From Phoronis australis (lineage: Eukaryota > Phoronida > Phoronidae): a DNA stretch of 64,000 nucleotides. Positions 35,270 to 48,100 of this stretch are shown here, piece after piece. A program made the position numbers and the translations under genes. Position 1 is the stretch's first letter; each line of letters starts with the position of its first letter. The stretch spans positions 31,294 to 95,293 of the forward strand of contig NMRA01000029.1 of NCBI GenBank assembly GCA_002633005.1, in the 5' to 3' direction. The notes below the pieces were generated by a model. The model saw nothing but the letters and a program-made list of their open reading frames with translations, was not told where the DNA came from and did no database searches.

Positions 35270-37453
35270 CATTACCCAATAATGTACAATGTACAATTGT
35301 AAATGGACAGCAACTAAAATTAAAATTCAGAACTAAGTACTTACATCAAATTATTAAATGTAATAATTATGAGTTCTAAAATTAACTGGAAGAATAGACA
35401 CCAAAATCAAAATGAACAAAAATGTTCTAAAAGGTTGTTTTATGCATAACAGAGGCATGCCGTATACTTTTAATACACTACAAATAATAGAAATAAAGAT
35501 TTTCAGGATTTGAGATACCTTTTTTTTTCAAGTACTAAAAATTTACTGTGATTCAGCAGAATTTTTAATAAAATGCTACAAGTAAAATTTCACATTTCCT
35601 TAAGCATCATGTGAACAACTTTGACATGGCTAACTGGTTTTACGTACTTTATATCTGCAAAAAATTAATGAGAGTACTAAAATTTCCCTCCAGAAACTTT
35701 GTCCTGATGATATTCAATTAGATTATCAATTTTTGTAGAAAAACGAACTTTTCATACACTACTTACGGTAAAAATTCTTCAGTTTGGGTCATAATATGGT
35801 GGACAGGTGAAATTTCATTTTGTTAATTTTTTCAACAAAGATGAATTTTCAGGAAAATTTATTTTGGTTTTTATGGTTTGTATAGTGTAGCTATTTGCAA
35901 ACTACATTTGGTAGAATTTTGAGCATTTGCAACAATGTGGTAAGCTTCTGAAAAATAGAGATGTGGCAACTTTTGCGATTATATTTGTTCCAAATTGAAG
36001 AATTTCACCGTATCCCTTACGTACAGGTCATACAAAGTATGACTAGTTAATTCAATCTAGGTATTTTCTACCAAGTTTTACGTTTTCTACTTCATTTCAC
36101 TTGTCACGGAATATAAGTCCGTGTATTCAAATATCAAAACTCAAAACATTTGGTTAATTAATAAACTGGTGAAATGTGCACAATCGTTGTTTTGATGGCA
36201 TGTTTGTACAGACGGAACCCTGCAAATATCACGTGACCAACTGTTGTGTTACCCATAATGGCACAGTGAGGTAGTTGGTTTTGGTCAAAGGTCAGACTAC
36301 ATGAACGCATCATGAATACTCATAACAAAAAATGAAAGTCGTTTAACCTAAAACATGAGGCGGTAACCTAAATACCTACTGCAATACTTTTCCATGCTGA
36401 AGCCCTTCCTAATGCCGATTTGACCCTATTGTTTAACTATCGTAGCTAGACTAAGTAAAATGGTTTACGATGATATACTGGGTACGTACATCTGCCACGG
36501 CAACGCCCTAAAATAGATCAGTGATCTCATGAACACCCCAACTTCTAGAAGACAACTACCAACTTCTAGAAGACAACTACAGCTTACACGCACAACAGAT
36601 TAGCTTGAAATAGCATGAGGGTGGAAATCTGCAACCTGTTTGTTGTGATAAGTTTCAACATTTTCACAACAACCACTAACTGTTACTGTTGTGTCCACTT
36701 AAAGATGCATTTCATCAGGTCTAGCTGGCTAAAAACGAACATTAAAATAGGCCTTTCACTCTCGTCAAACCGGTCTCATAATATTCTTTACCATGGTAGG
36801 ATTTTCTTTCCACAACCAAAATGAACACAGAAGCCATCAGCAACTCACGAAAACACTTAAGACTTCACAATTCCAACTCAATTCACAAAAGGTCCTAGTA
36901 CACAACGTCTGTGGCTTGAGTTGATAACGTAACTAGAATCCTATCCCAATAAGGAATAATGTAAGACCAATTATAGTAAAATACCCAATGCGATTTTTGT
37001 TTTAAGCCACCTGCGAAATGCAACTTTAAAATAATTAGAGGTGGCAAGAAAATACAACACAATGTCTAAGAAGAAAAAAGGACAGAGAGCAAAAGAGAAA
37101 AACACTTGACCATATAGAGAATATCGCGTGTTGTTTGTATGAATCTATAACAACACTCTAAATTTTGTTTATAAAAGAGTTACAGGGACTATACATCATG
37201 TTGTTGTTTTGCAATCACGAATGTCACGATGAATGTCTCATTCGTGTTGTTGGTATCATGCAGCTCTTGTGCCGGAATTTCAAGGCTATATGGAACCCTG
37301 ATAAACACAACTGAAATGGGTTCGTTCAATTATTACATAAATTTCTTAAGACGCGGTATAAAGCTACAGACCACAGATATTATTAATCACAGCAGTTAAA
37401 CAGACGTCAGTTTAAGGACAAAAAATGCACTTTGGGGATTATTGCTGAAGTTA

Positions 37454-37466
37454 TGACCTTTGACCT
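37454..37466 (-). promoter_or_regulatory. Third DR1 element outside the tandem array
   Basis: TGACCTTTGACCT again, 4 kb from the array and in unrelated surroundings as far as I can see. Confidence 0.4.
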
Positions 37467-40400
37467 GAGCAATTACAAAACAACAAAAATGTTTTTGACT
37501 TTACAACAAATCACCAAGTATCGTCGTTGCCAGCCAGACGCTCGCTGAAACCAAGGCTGGTGTCTACTATTTAAAAACGTTCAAAATAACGTTTGGGGTT
37601 TAGCTCAGTGGTGGAGAGAATAGGCAGCAGAGGTAGCGAGTTTGCGGCTCATTTCAGAAAAATTACCCAATAATGTACCTTTAATCAGTACACTGAGTCA
37701 ACGCTGTGTTTTAGAATAGAAACAGACTGATTCCGAGAGTAATATTAAGTTATATAATAAAATGTAGACCATGAGCCATACAGGACTGTTCATGATATCA
37801 ACAGTAAAAATTCCTCACACTCAACAACCCATCAAAGGAGATGAGAGGTCTCCAAAGATCTAGGAAATCAAAAAGGTAATCTAGCAGACCAACTTTAACT
37901 GTTAATATCATTAGGTTATATAAGGACCGAGGATTAGGAAACTTGCTTCCCTTAATTTCTTGTCAGATATCCTCAAGGAATCTGTCCATATTCATTTTTA
38001 ACGTCTGGATACTGAATGTTTCTTTCCTCTGAAATATTTGTTTCACAAATTGGCATGTTTTGCCTGCTTTGATATACTATCCTCTACTTGGTTTGTTTAC
38101 AGGGTAGGGTAAGGGGCTTTTAGTTTATACGTCCAAAACGCAAAAAATCGCCATTCTCAAAATCTAGAAAAAAATGCTTATTTTTGCGGACGCGAGAAAA
38201 TCAATAAACCATGAAATATATTAAAGTCGTTAAAGCAAAAAACTGAAATCGTGCAATGAACTATTTTTTCAAAGGATTTCAGTTATTAATTTAATTAGAG
38301 GTCCGTGACCTCCCAAGACTCCATCATCTTCACCAAACTCTGTTTACGTGGCCGTAAAAGTCAGTGACCCACACTTTTTGAAGATTTGTTGAAGGCAAAG
38401 ACAAAAATGTAAAACATTAAACTTAGTCTTAATCATTTAACTATAAATTGAAACTGCACTGAACCACCTTAATTTTCAGCCTCGTCACGAACATTGAATG
38501 TAATTATATTTGGATTCAGAATCCATTTCAGGTCAGTAAACTCTAAAAATCTGATTGGGAACTAATGCTGAGATGGGAAACTGTAATGCTGGTATCGCCA
38601 TCTATTGCAAGTGTCCTAAACTAGCATTGCCTAGGTTTTGAATACACGCACGTGTGTCAATGTGTTCACTGCACAGATACACAAGTTTTGTCCAAGTCTG
38701 GACGTGAGAAGATAAACATGCATTTCCAAGACATTAGTGAAGATGAAGTCGAACTACCACATGAATTTACAGCTTGTTTATGAAACTGCCAAGCGATGAG
38801 ACACTTAACTGGCCACAATTACAGTAAAAACTATTAGCCGTTTGAGATGAAATAAAATTTTGATGGAAGTTAAACTCTGAAAGCTTGACAATTCTCCATT
38901 TTGAAGATGAACAATTAAAACCATTATTTGCAGAAAACACTAAATACCAGCATCCAAGTTTTTCAAAAGTCACGCAATTTTCAATTCCCATGTGAAGCTC
39001 ATTTGCTGGTAAGCGGAGTCATTGACCCTCCACAGTTGCAACACTTAAATTCATTAACAAGACCTTCACTCAAGATGGCGTGGGTGGGTGATAAGGGATC
39101 CACATAGCGTTGAAATGTTCTTTCATAAAAACACCAAGAGCCTCTCAACGAAGCATCTCACCGTGTCAATAATCCGATCAATCATGTTTAACACTTTTGA
39201 CCTCTCATGGTTTTCTTGGTGGGTCCTCTGCCGTAGATGACCAAAGCTTTCCACGGTACGGTGTCAAAGAGGAGGCTTTGGTAGTTCCACACAAAGGCTT
39301 GACAAGAGACACGACAGTTGGGAGAATTAGAAGAGAGAGATAGAGTGTGCAAACAGATACTTGTGGGAGCAACAAACATAGTGTCCTCCATATGTAATAA
39401 CTGTGCTGATATCATTAAGTTTTAGATATATATTGTGCAGTATCCAAACTTTAATGACATCACAGCACACAGCTTGGCAAAACAAGTTCTGAGACCCAGT
39501 GCCACTAATTTATTTCCAGGGTTCAAAAAACAGTTTTTGAGGTACGACACCGGTGAATTCCGATTCCACGTTTTGCAGTCGCTTCAAGAACCATTAGAAA
39601 ATTATTCCGATGGAACCGAGGTAAAGCAGAACCAGCTGTAAGTCCTATCAACCGAAATTTGCAGTCTGTCCATAACAGCAGTGATCCTAGCCATATTGTG
39701 TACAAGTGAAATGTTTGCACAGTCTGAGAAAATGGACAATGTGAACAGTTACAGCAATGTTACAAGTAAATTGTGGGATGTTAAACAAACACAAGCATCA
39801 CTGCCACCTATGGTATATTTTGTGTAACTTTTGACAAACCTGAAAGTTTGTAAAAATCACAGTTTTTGTAGTTGCACATTTTTCACAAGAATGCAGTGGA
39901 CAATGAATTTAGGTTTCCTGTGAAAGATCACTAAGTGCACATTCAAGAATATGCTTAAAGATAAATGTTTTAGTTGATCACGTTACAGACCCTTTCTGAC
40001 AAGACATTCAGAAATTTTATGAAGATTTCATGGTTGGACTTAAACAGTGTTGTTGATCCTTCGGTGGTAGTGAAATACTTGTTGTGCCAATGGACAGACA
40101 GTGGTAAAGTCATAGAACAATGAAAAGACACAGGAGAAACAAGGATGCATTCTGTAAGGCGAGTTTCTTGTGAGTTTGAAAAGATCACACAAGGTGGCAT
40201 GATTGCCAAAAGTATAAGCAAGAGACTTTATTAGAGAAATGGGCTCCACAAAAGTGATAGTTCAGCAAGGTTGGAATAATGTAAGCACACTATTTCCATT
40301 CCGTCAGACAATATTTCTTACAGGAAGTGCCCCGCGAGTGACTAGCGCTACAGAACAAAACCCTTGGAGAGTACAGAAGGACGTATATGACAGATCTTGG

Positions 40401-41564
40401 ATTACTCCTTGGAACAGGTGAACAAAATACCATTGGTCAGATCAACCCTCACTTGAAATAGTTGAAAATCGTCACGTCAGGTTTGTTTGTAAAACCTCAC
40501 ATTGGAAAGTCTGACAGTTAAAAAAATTTGGCACACTTAACACAATGCGGGTCCAAAAATGTTGTCATCAAAAGGGTGCTACATAGAGAAAACTGTCAAG
40601 GCTCTGGCAAACAATATGTCAGTCTGTAATCAATGGGATAATAGAGTCTAAACAGAGACAGACAGAAGGCAGAGAAGATTGAAAGAGAAAGTCAAAATTA
40701 TTCTCTCATTGTACAATCATGAAATAACGGAGAAAGAACAGGATGATAATCTGCTGTAAAAGTACTTCATTAATAATTTGTTTCTACTCGTTAGTTGTCA
40801 TGTTTCCATGACAAGTTAATTAACATGATGTCATCAATTTCCTTTGTTTTATAGCGATGATGGATGGCTAGTTGTTAAAAACTGGACAGGCAGCCACCAA
40901 AAGTAATCAAGACAAAATTCGGTTAATCAGAGTTCGTCTCACACAGATTTGTTACTTAAGATGCGGTGTATTCATAGATGTGACATTAACAGGACAAACA
41001 GATTTTCATTGGCGTAATGCAGATACATGACAGTAACTTGTGATCTCTGGAGCATTGAAGATAGACAGTGGTATACCACATGAGATGGTATCGCGCAAAG
41101 CTTCACGACCTCATAAAATCTCTGGAAGCTCTCAAAGTACCGACTGTCAGCGCCACTCTGCGTTGTTTCATTGCTCACTTACCAAAATGTTGACAAGCAA
41201 AGTCAATCTTTGGTTAAAGTGATTTGATTACTATAGGCGGCTTTTGTATTTTGTTGCACACATGAATTTAGACAAAATCTTTCAATGAATGAAAAGTACA
41301 AAAAAAAAACAGGAGAAATCACGTCTATTTTGACAAGGTACGCTCCCGCATAATCACTAACTACAAAGCTTTACAATTTGTGAAGAAGCTTGTTATTTTG
41401 AGTTATGTAGGACAGACTTGTGGTAGCTTAGTAACTACACATTCTGTGGTGGGTAGAAACATAAAACATGCAGTTCAGTATGTGGGGGCATAGCCACGTA
41501 CTATGTCAACAGATAACTTACAGCATATGGCTGACTTAACATTAGGAGTTACAGAACAATGTGT

Positions 41565-41570
41565 TTTATT
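41565..41570 (-). terminator. Putative polyadenylation signal AATAAA
   Basis: AATAAA on the minus strand, 29 bp after the exon 20 stop codon. It is well placed if the 3' UTR is very short. AATAAA is common by chance in AT-rich DNA. Confidence 0.35.
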
Positions 41571-41598
41571 ATTATCATAGCAGAACACACAATAAGCT

Positions 41599-42101
41599 TT
41601 AGTTACCTTTTGGGTGGTGGTCCATCGACTTTCTTGCCAGCTTTTTGTGTGCCACTTTCATTCCCTTCTCTGGGTTGATAGGTGGCGCTGGTGCAGGAAC
41701 GGGCGTCGAAGCTGGTACCGAGGGAGTTGCCTGCGTTTCAGACTTCTTTCGATGACTCTCGCCACTGTTTCCATTTTCATTCATAGACCTGCTTATGTCT
41801 TGTATATCTTTTTTGGCTTTAGTCATTTTGAACACGGCAGTGTCATTTTTAGAAACCGTGTTAGTTTTTGTCAAAGTCTCGCTTCCCTTCGTTGACGCCG
41901 CAGCTTCTTTCTCATTATTTCGCACCTCTGAGCTGCGGGCAAGAATCGACTTGCGTCGGGCGTCCATTGGCTTGTGCAAGGCCGATCCAGTGATGGTGAG
42001 ATCAATGCCAATATAGGGAGGCACAGTGACTTGTGGCTGCTTGCAGGCAAGTTCAAACAGACCTGTGTCAGCATTTCTGTCAACCCTCCTGTCGAGGACA
42101 A
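41599..42101 (-). CDS. TTLL3-like: TTLL3-like exon 20, C-terminal tail (terminal in this model)
   Basis: Starts after CTTTGTCAG. It encodes [18 protein letters not shown] and [12 protein letters not shown], the conserved end of the TTLL3/8 core, then a low-complexity Lys/Ser/Thr/Pro tail. Reading on gives a stop at 41599-41601 with AATAAA 29 bp downstream. The last codons also contain CAAAAG|GTAACT, a usable donor, so the gene may continue to another exon. Confidence 0.88.
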
Positions 42102-45100
42102 CTGACAAAGGAAGAAGAAGAGTCAGTTTGTAGCCAAATAATGAAATAATGGGGTTGCTAAGACGTAAAGTGAATAAAGAACAAAAAACACAACAAATAA
42201 TGACTCCGTGGTAAGTGAAACAGATCTGCTACTTCTGATATGCAAAATTGGTGCACCATATTGATATCTGATATTGAATTTCTTGCCTACAGTGTATCAT
42301 TTTAATGAGAACAAGTCCTTTAAGAAATTAGCTACTTATACATTTTAACACAAAACTTATTGGTAATAATGATTCATGATTTCCCTTGGTAACTGCCTGG
42401 TAAATTCCTTTCTAGTCATGACTGAAACCATGTGAAATTAACTGGCGCAATTGCCGTCCATCAGCAAATTTCTCCTGCTTTCAATAATCATAACAAAGGA
42501 TTATGTCAACCACATAAAAAATAAATGGGCTCGGTAGCACTGACAATCACCTTTGAGAGTATCCTCCAGTACGCCGCCACACAGCCTGGCTGTGACCTTT
42601 GTACTTGCACACATGCTGGGACTAGAGTTGATCTCAATCAGCCATGGCTGGTAGTCCTCCGTCAACATGAAGTCAGCCCCGTAGAGCTCGAAGGAATTCT
42701 GCAAGTAAAGTTAGCGATTACACTATAATAACCTTTACAATGTTTGACATGCTACAAATGAAATGAAACGCATCGAGTGTCACTGGGATGGCAGTTTGTT
42801 GGTAACAAAAACAAAATGCATTGACCATACAGCAAAAAATTACCATGATTGCAAAGAGCAGTCAGTAATTGCAGGGTTGCTGCCACTGCTATCCTGTTAC
42901 AGACATTTTTGGTGGTTCACATACACCAAAAATAGCAGCCAAATGAAACAATGTGCCGGGCAAATGAATACAACCGCTGAAAGTATGCAAATAAGCCAAT
43001 ACAACTGACAGCACTGGGCAGTGCTCGCAGCTATATGCAGGAACTGGCCAAGAGATTTTTAATGTTACGTCCCTTAAGGAACTGCCTAAGTCCTCAAGTG
43101 TGGCGATGGATGAAAAAAAAAATGTTCCCATAGCAACAAGCATTAGCTAATTAACATCTTCGTCAACATTACCTATTAACCACAATCACGTGACTCTGAT
43201 ATGTGCCAAATGTGTGACTCAGATTTAAGAATTATGGACAGCATTTCTTCCAAAAATCAGCTCTCAGATTCCATTAAGCTCATGACTACAAGTGAGACGA
43301 GAATAGTCTTAGAAATATCTGCAGATCTCTGTTCTATGCTCAGTAAAGACATGATTCTTATGACTTAAAGTGGTGCCTTAATCGTCATTGTATTTGTACA
43401 GGGGCCGATGGCCTTTATGCTATTTTGACTAAATACTCCTCCATCACAATTTCGTTTGCTTCAATGTTCTTTTCACTCCATGTTATATTGGCCAGTATAT
43501 TAGAACACTAAAAGGGAGGCAAAATTTCCAGGAACAGAAAGCAACCTCCGGTAAATGGGGTTTTGTCCATTTACTACAAAGAGCCACTTAGGTGTACTGG
43601 CCAATCATACGCGTTGACATTGAATCCTCCGCACTGCAATGTAGTCATCTACACAGACCACTGAATCATGGCTATACAAACCGTAACACCATGCGCACAA
43701 ACAAAATATCATGCTCACTTACCACTGACATTCACACAAGCACTGAATTATCCAAATAAATCATTAGTCATTTTCATTCATATTATACGAATCTGTGGTT
43801 TGTGCGGATGATTCGACATTTGTTCGTACCAATTGTCTGATATGCCTACAAATTACTGTAGAAGACATTCCCAGGACACGGCCATACCTTTCTAAACTCT
43901 ATAATATCTTGAGTAGCGGCCAAAGCACACTGTATCGCTCTCTTCATTCCAGGGTAGATGACATCTTCCCACAAAGTAGGGTGACCTTTTGACCTATTGG
44001 AGCAAAGGTAAAAAAGTTCGCATGAAATAAAAACATCAACGTCAATGAATGCCGGTATTTACAGAGTAACACAAGATGCCCAACCTACAAAATTTGGTGC
44101 ATAAAATTTTAAATTCTTATACTTTTGGAAAAAACAAAAAATTGTCGGCCGACTCTTCACGCCAAAAATAGAAAACTTGTAACTCCTGACACACGACTTG
44201 CCTGAGATAATCCCTGAAGTCATCCGACGACCACATGTTCTCGACAGGAAGTTCCGATGGCCTGTCCTTTTGATTGTCATAGTTCTTTTGAATTGCATTA
44301 TTTGATAAATGAATAGACCTGGAAATAAGCAGACAAAATTAACAATATACTGACAAAACCAAAATGCAGTCAAATGCAGCACTGTACTGATTTCAACTGG
44401 TCAGCTTCCTTAGGACATGAAAAAGAGTGTCTGAGCTTGACCTTCAACTTTGACCTTCCTACTCAAGCCCCTGTGGGTGGAAAATCAGAGGTTAGTTTTT
44501 GAGGTTTCGACAAAAGAGGCGAATGCCGAAACAAATTATAATGAAACCAGAAAACAGCATGGTAAAGAATCTACAAAAACTAATTTAAAAGCATCTTGAG
44601 GAATGAGCATGATTATGAAGATACGTGTTTCGAGATTCATTTGCCTGACAAAATCTGAGTGTTAAGTACACTGCACAGAATATCAAGAATTTCATGTATT
44701 CTGGGCATGACACTAGGATACTAAGTAGGGTTCCACAAGTTAAACCCGCCAAACAAACTAAACATATAGGATGCAACTCAACACCACTGGTAGAGCACAA
44801 AAACAACAGTTTCATAAAAAGTGATTGCAAAACATTGTGCAGTCAAAGTTTCAGCCACATTAGTCATGTACTGTAGGTGGTGCTGAATGCGGTCCACCAA
44901 ATACACTATCGCCATCTAGTGACACAGCTTCAGTTACTTCAGATGTCACATGAGAAAATCGTTATTTAATGTGCAAATGACTTGCACTATTTGTGAATAA
45001 AGTAATGAGGCTAACAGTTAGTGAACTTGACTCACTCGTCAAAGTTGTCCAGCGTAAACTGTTGAGTGCAGAACCGCAGATAACACTCCTTGTAGAACCA

Positions 45101-48100
45101 GAAGGTTAAAGGGTTCCAGTCAGTCACCAAGAACCATTGACGAATGTCGAACTTGGTGTTGTAGATCAACAGGGGGCGCTCTGAAAACAGATAAGGTACA
45201 GTCAGGGTGGTTTAGTTCACGCACAAGTGGAATGCAGGCCTAAGTCAAATCTTTTGCAGGAATCAACGACTTAGCAAAGGCTACAGTTTGGTGACTTATG
45301 AGGGAATGTTGAAGAAGATACGACTAAAATTCTGTAATTAATGTTAAAATGAGTTTTATATACTTTTTCTTAGTTAAGACAAATTCCTACTTGCAAGGCA
45401 AGTTAGTGTCTTGTGCTTGACAAAAAATGTGCCGCATGGTGATGTTCACACAGATGATTTTAGATTGATTTAAAATTGGTTTGTGTTCAAATCAATACAA
45501 CCTGCACCCACTTGCGGATGTGGTTTTGAATCGATTTAACCTAAATTAAGAAAATTGATTTCTATTTTGTGTAGTGTCAATATACAATCAAATTGATTTG
45601 ACGCAGACGGGGGGAAGTGAGGTATACTCGCACATGTACAAATCTAGATACCTGCACGTACCTAGTTTGTAAAACATTTTTACAAAAACCTTAACCTCCA
45701 TTTCTATCACCTCACCAAAGACATGAGATTCCCTAAAGAAAATACAAACTTTCAAAAGTAAACAATGTGAGAACATTTCAATTACCCGCCATTTGTAAAA
45801 GGAAGCTATTGACAGGTGTCTAAACCAGTTTGGTCTTTGCAGTGTAAATGTGGAGACGAATCGACTTAAGTCAATTGAGATAAATCGATTCAAAGTAAAT
45901 CGATACCAAACTTCAGTGTCAACTGGGTATAAGACCTTTCCCTCAACGTTTAGTGCTCCAGTCACCAACTATTGATCCCAATCCTTGAAAACAATCTTCA
46001 GTTGTTCACAATTAAACAAATTCAGTTTTGCGTTGTGCGAACCTACCTATATACTTCTGGACTACGAACTTGCTATCCTTTCTAACTACGGACGAGCTAA
46101 CCAACTTTGTCATATCTTCTAATCTATCACAGCAGAAAATTCCTGAAACAAAAGCCTGAACTGCATTAACAAGCAAAATTCCTAAAAATCCATCTCAAAA
46201 ATGTTTAATTAAGTCTATATTCTGTCTACTAATGACAGTTCTATACGTAATGTCAGCTCATGTACCAGCTTTCCAACTCTAACTTCATGCTTGATGCTCT
46301 TAACAGCAAAATCTTATTATGTCTTAACTAGGTAAAAAACTAAGAGCTCTATTGAGAATCAGGATTTGCAAGCTGCGGATAACAACAAAACTTGACAATA
46401 AAAAATAAACCAACATCAACGAAGATCAGTAGCGCTATAGTTAACAGCCAGTGAAACCATTTTACCCCGCTCTCACTTTCAGGAAGCTAATTATTTTATA
46501 ATAACAATTGATCACTTTCAGTGGACACTCTCATGACAATTAAGGTACATGTAAAATAAAAATGAAAAACCGGACAATCGCCGCACAAATAAAGATGGTG
46601 ATGACCAGCTACTGAGCGTGTTCTATGTATCTCTCACTTCACTCTACGAATGTTACCGGAGCTGTATGTTGGCACTTGTTGTCCTAAATTGTTGTAAATA
46701 TGATCCTGATGATGTCTTATGAAAACACGAAACGTTGAATTGAACATGAACTTTTTTATTTGTGTGGCGATTGTCCGGTTTTTGATCTTATTGTGGCCAT
46801 AAACTGATTTAAAATAAAAATGGCATCCACTAGTACATTGGCAGTAGTCACTGACAGAGGTTCTGGACTTTGAGAACCAGTTTGATGCCCATTATTCAGT
46901 AGAGAAAACTGGTTCTCAAAATACGAGACCCCTGTATAAGTGACTATTACAGGCGCATTAAGAACATAGAGGAACATGGTAGCGACATGACGCCATGTAT
47001 ACAGCAAGTTCCTTCCATACCTCGACCTCTAGATTTGGCACCTGGCTTGACAATCCAGACATTTTTGATCCCATCTAGGTCTATCTGTGGCACAAGTGGC
47101 TTCAGTCGATTCAGCAACATGTTGACCTCTTCAACTTTTTCACTCCATCCAGGTATCACAGCTTCATCACTGGGTGAGCAAAGATATAAAAGACTTCACA
47201 GTACCATAATGAACATTAAATAACAGGTCAACTAAAAACAAAACACGGGTCATTCACATGAATGCTTCCATTTTCAATACAAGAAATTGTGGCATGAATC
47301 AGTCAAGGCAATACAGCCCATTATGAAATTAGCTCTTCTAAGCAGTGAGGTATGAAAACGTGTCACCGCATAGTTTCATTATGGGGGAAAAATATTGAAA
47401 GCTGTGCATTCACAAATTACTTCAGTTTTTCAAAAAAAAATTCTTTCAGGCAATGACACAGGAGCAAACATTTGTTAGCTTTGACATTACTAAATGCATT
47501 TTATTCATTTAATAATTACATCTAATGTGGAAAAAGTAAGGAACCATTGTAGTGAGACTGACAAAGTACCTCCGTCTATGATGACAGTGAAAGATCGAGC
47601 AAACAAAAAATGGAGCACTTTCCACTGACAAATCTTGATTTCAGGAACATGATACAGGTAGCGACGAATAAGCAAACAGGCTGGTCTGACAAAAAACTTA
47701 AGTTGATATAATTTTGCTTGAATTTTGCTTACATGCAGGACCTCCACAGTGGTACTTATTGTTGGTGATCTAATCAAAAAAATGATCACTACCAGAGATC
47801 TCTAAAAGAGGTCGAGAAGAAAAATCCCCCAAAATCTTTATTCTTGATTCTTGAACAAATTTCTTTTTAAAAATTTTCCCAATTAATCCCTTGTCAATAA
47901 AGGTATTGCTGGATTGTTATTAGCAAAACTGTCAACAAGTGAACTCCAGTTGATGTTTAATGCTTTCAACTCAGCTTCACACAAATTTGCTAAGCAGTCC
48001 CCTCTACTCCAAAGGAGTCCCTAAGGTTTTTTTATGCAAAATAACTTTGGAAAAGAGGCGTTTCAGAAATAGGAGATAGACTTACTGCACTAATGCGTAG

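Larger units (their letters stand above)
33500..41560. other. No exon recognised between hairpin H1 and the gene end
   Basis: AT-rich with short frames. It holds a 21-bp direct duplication at 36541-36580 (ACTTCTAGAAGACAACTAC twice), a tRNA-like A box at 37594-37620 and a DR1 site at 37454. If exon 20 splices to 32403, this is intron. Confidence 0.4.

Noticed and set aside
37594-37670. Possible tRNA gene (GGGGTTTAGCTCAGTGGTGG)
   Set aside because: The A-box-like start is good, but no proper B box (GGTTCGAnnCC), no pairing acceptor stem and no anticodon stem could be drawn. At most it is a SINE head.
44435-44470. Nuclear-receptor style AGGTCA direct repeat in TTLL3-like intron 16
   Set aside because: The spacing is 7 bp, not a standard DR1-DR5 arrangement, and half sites this short are expected by chance.
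45450-45930. Possible MITE with repeated AAATCGATTT words
   Set aside because: Words rich in AAT/ATT recur in both orientations, but no defined ends or target duplication could be located.
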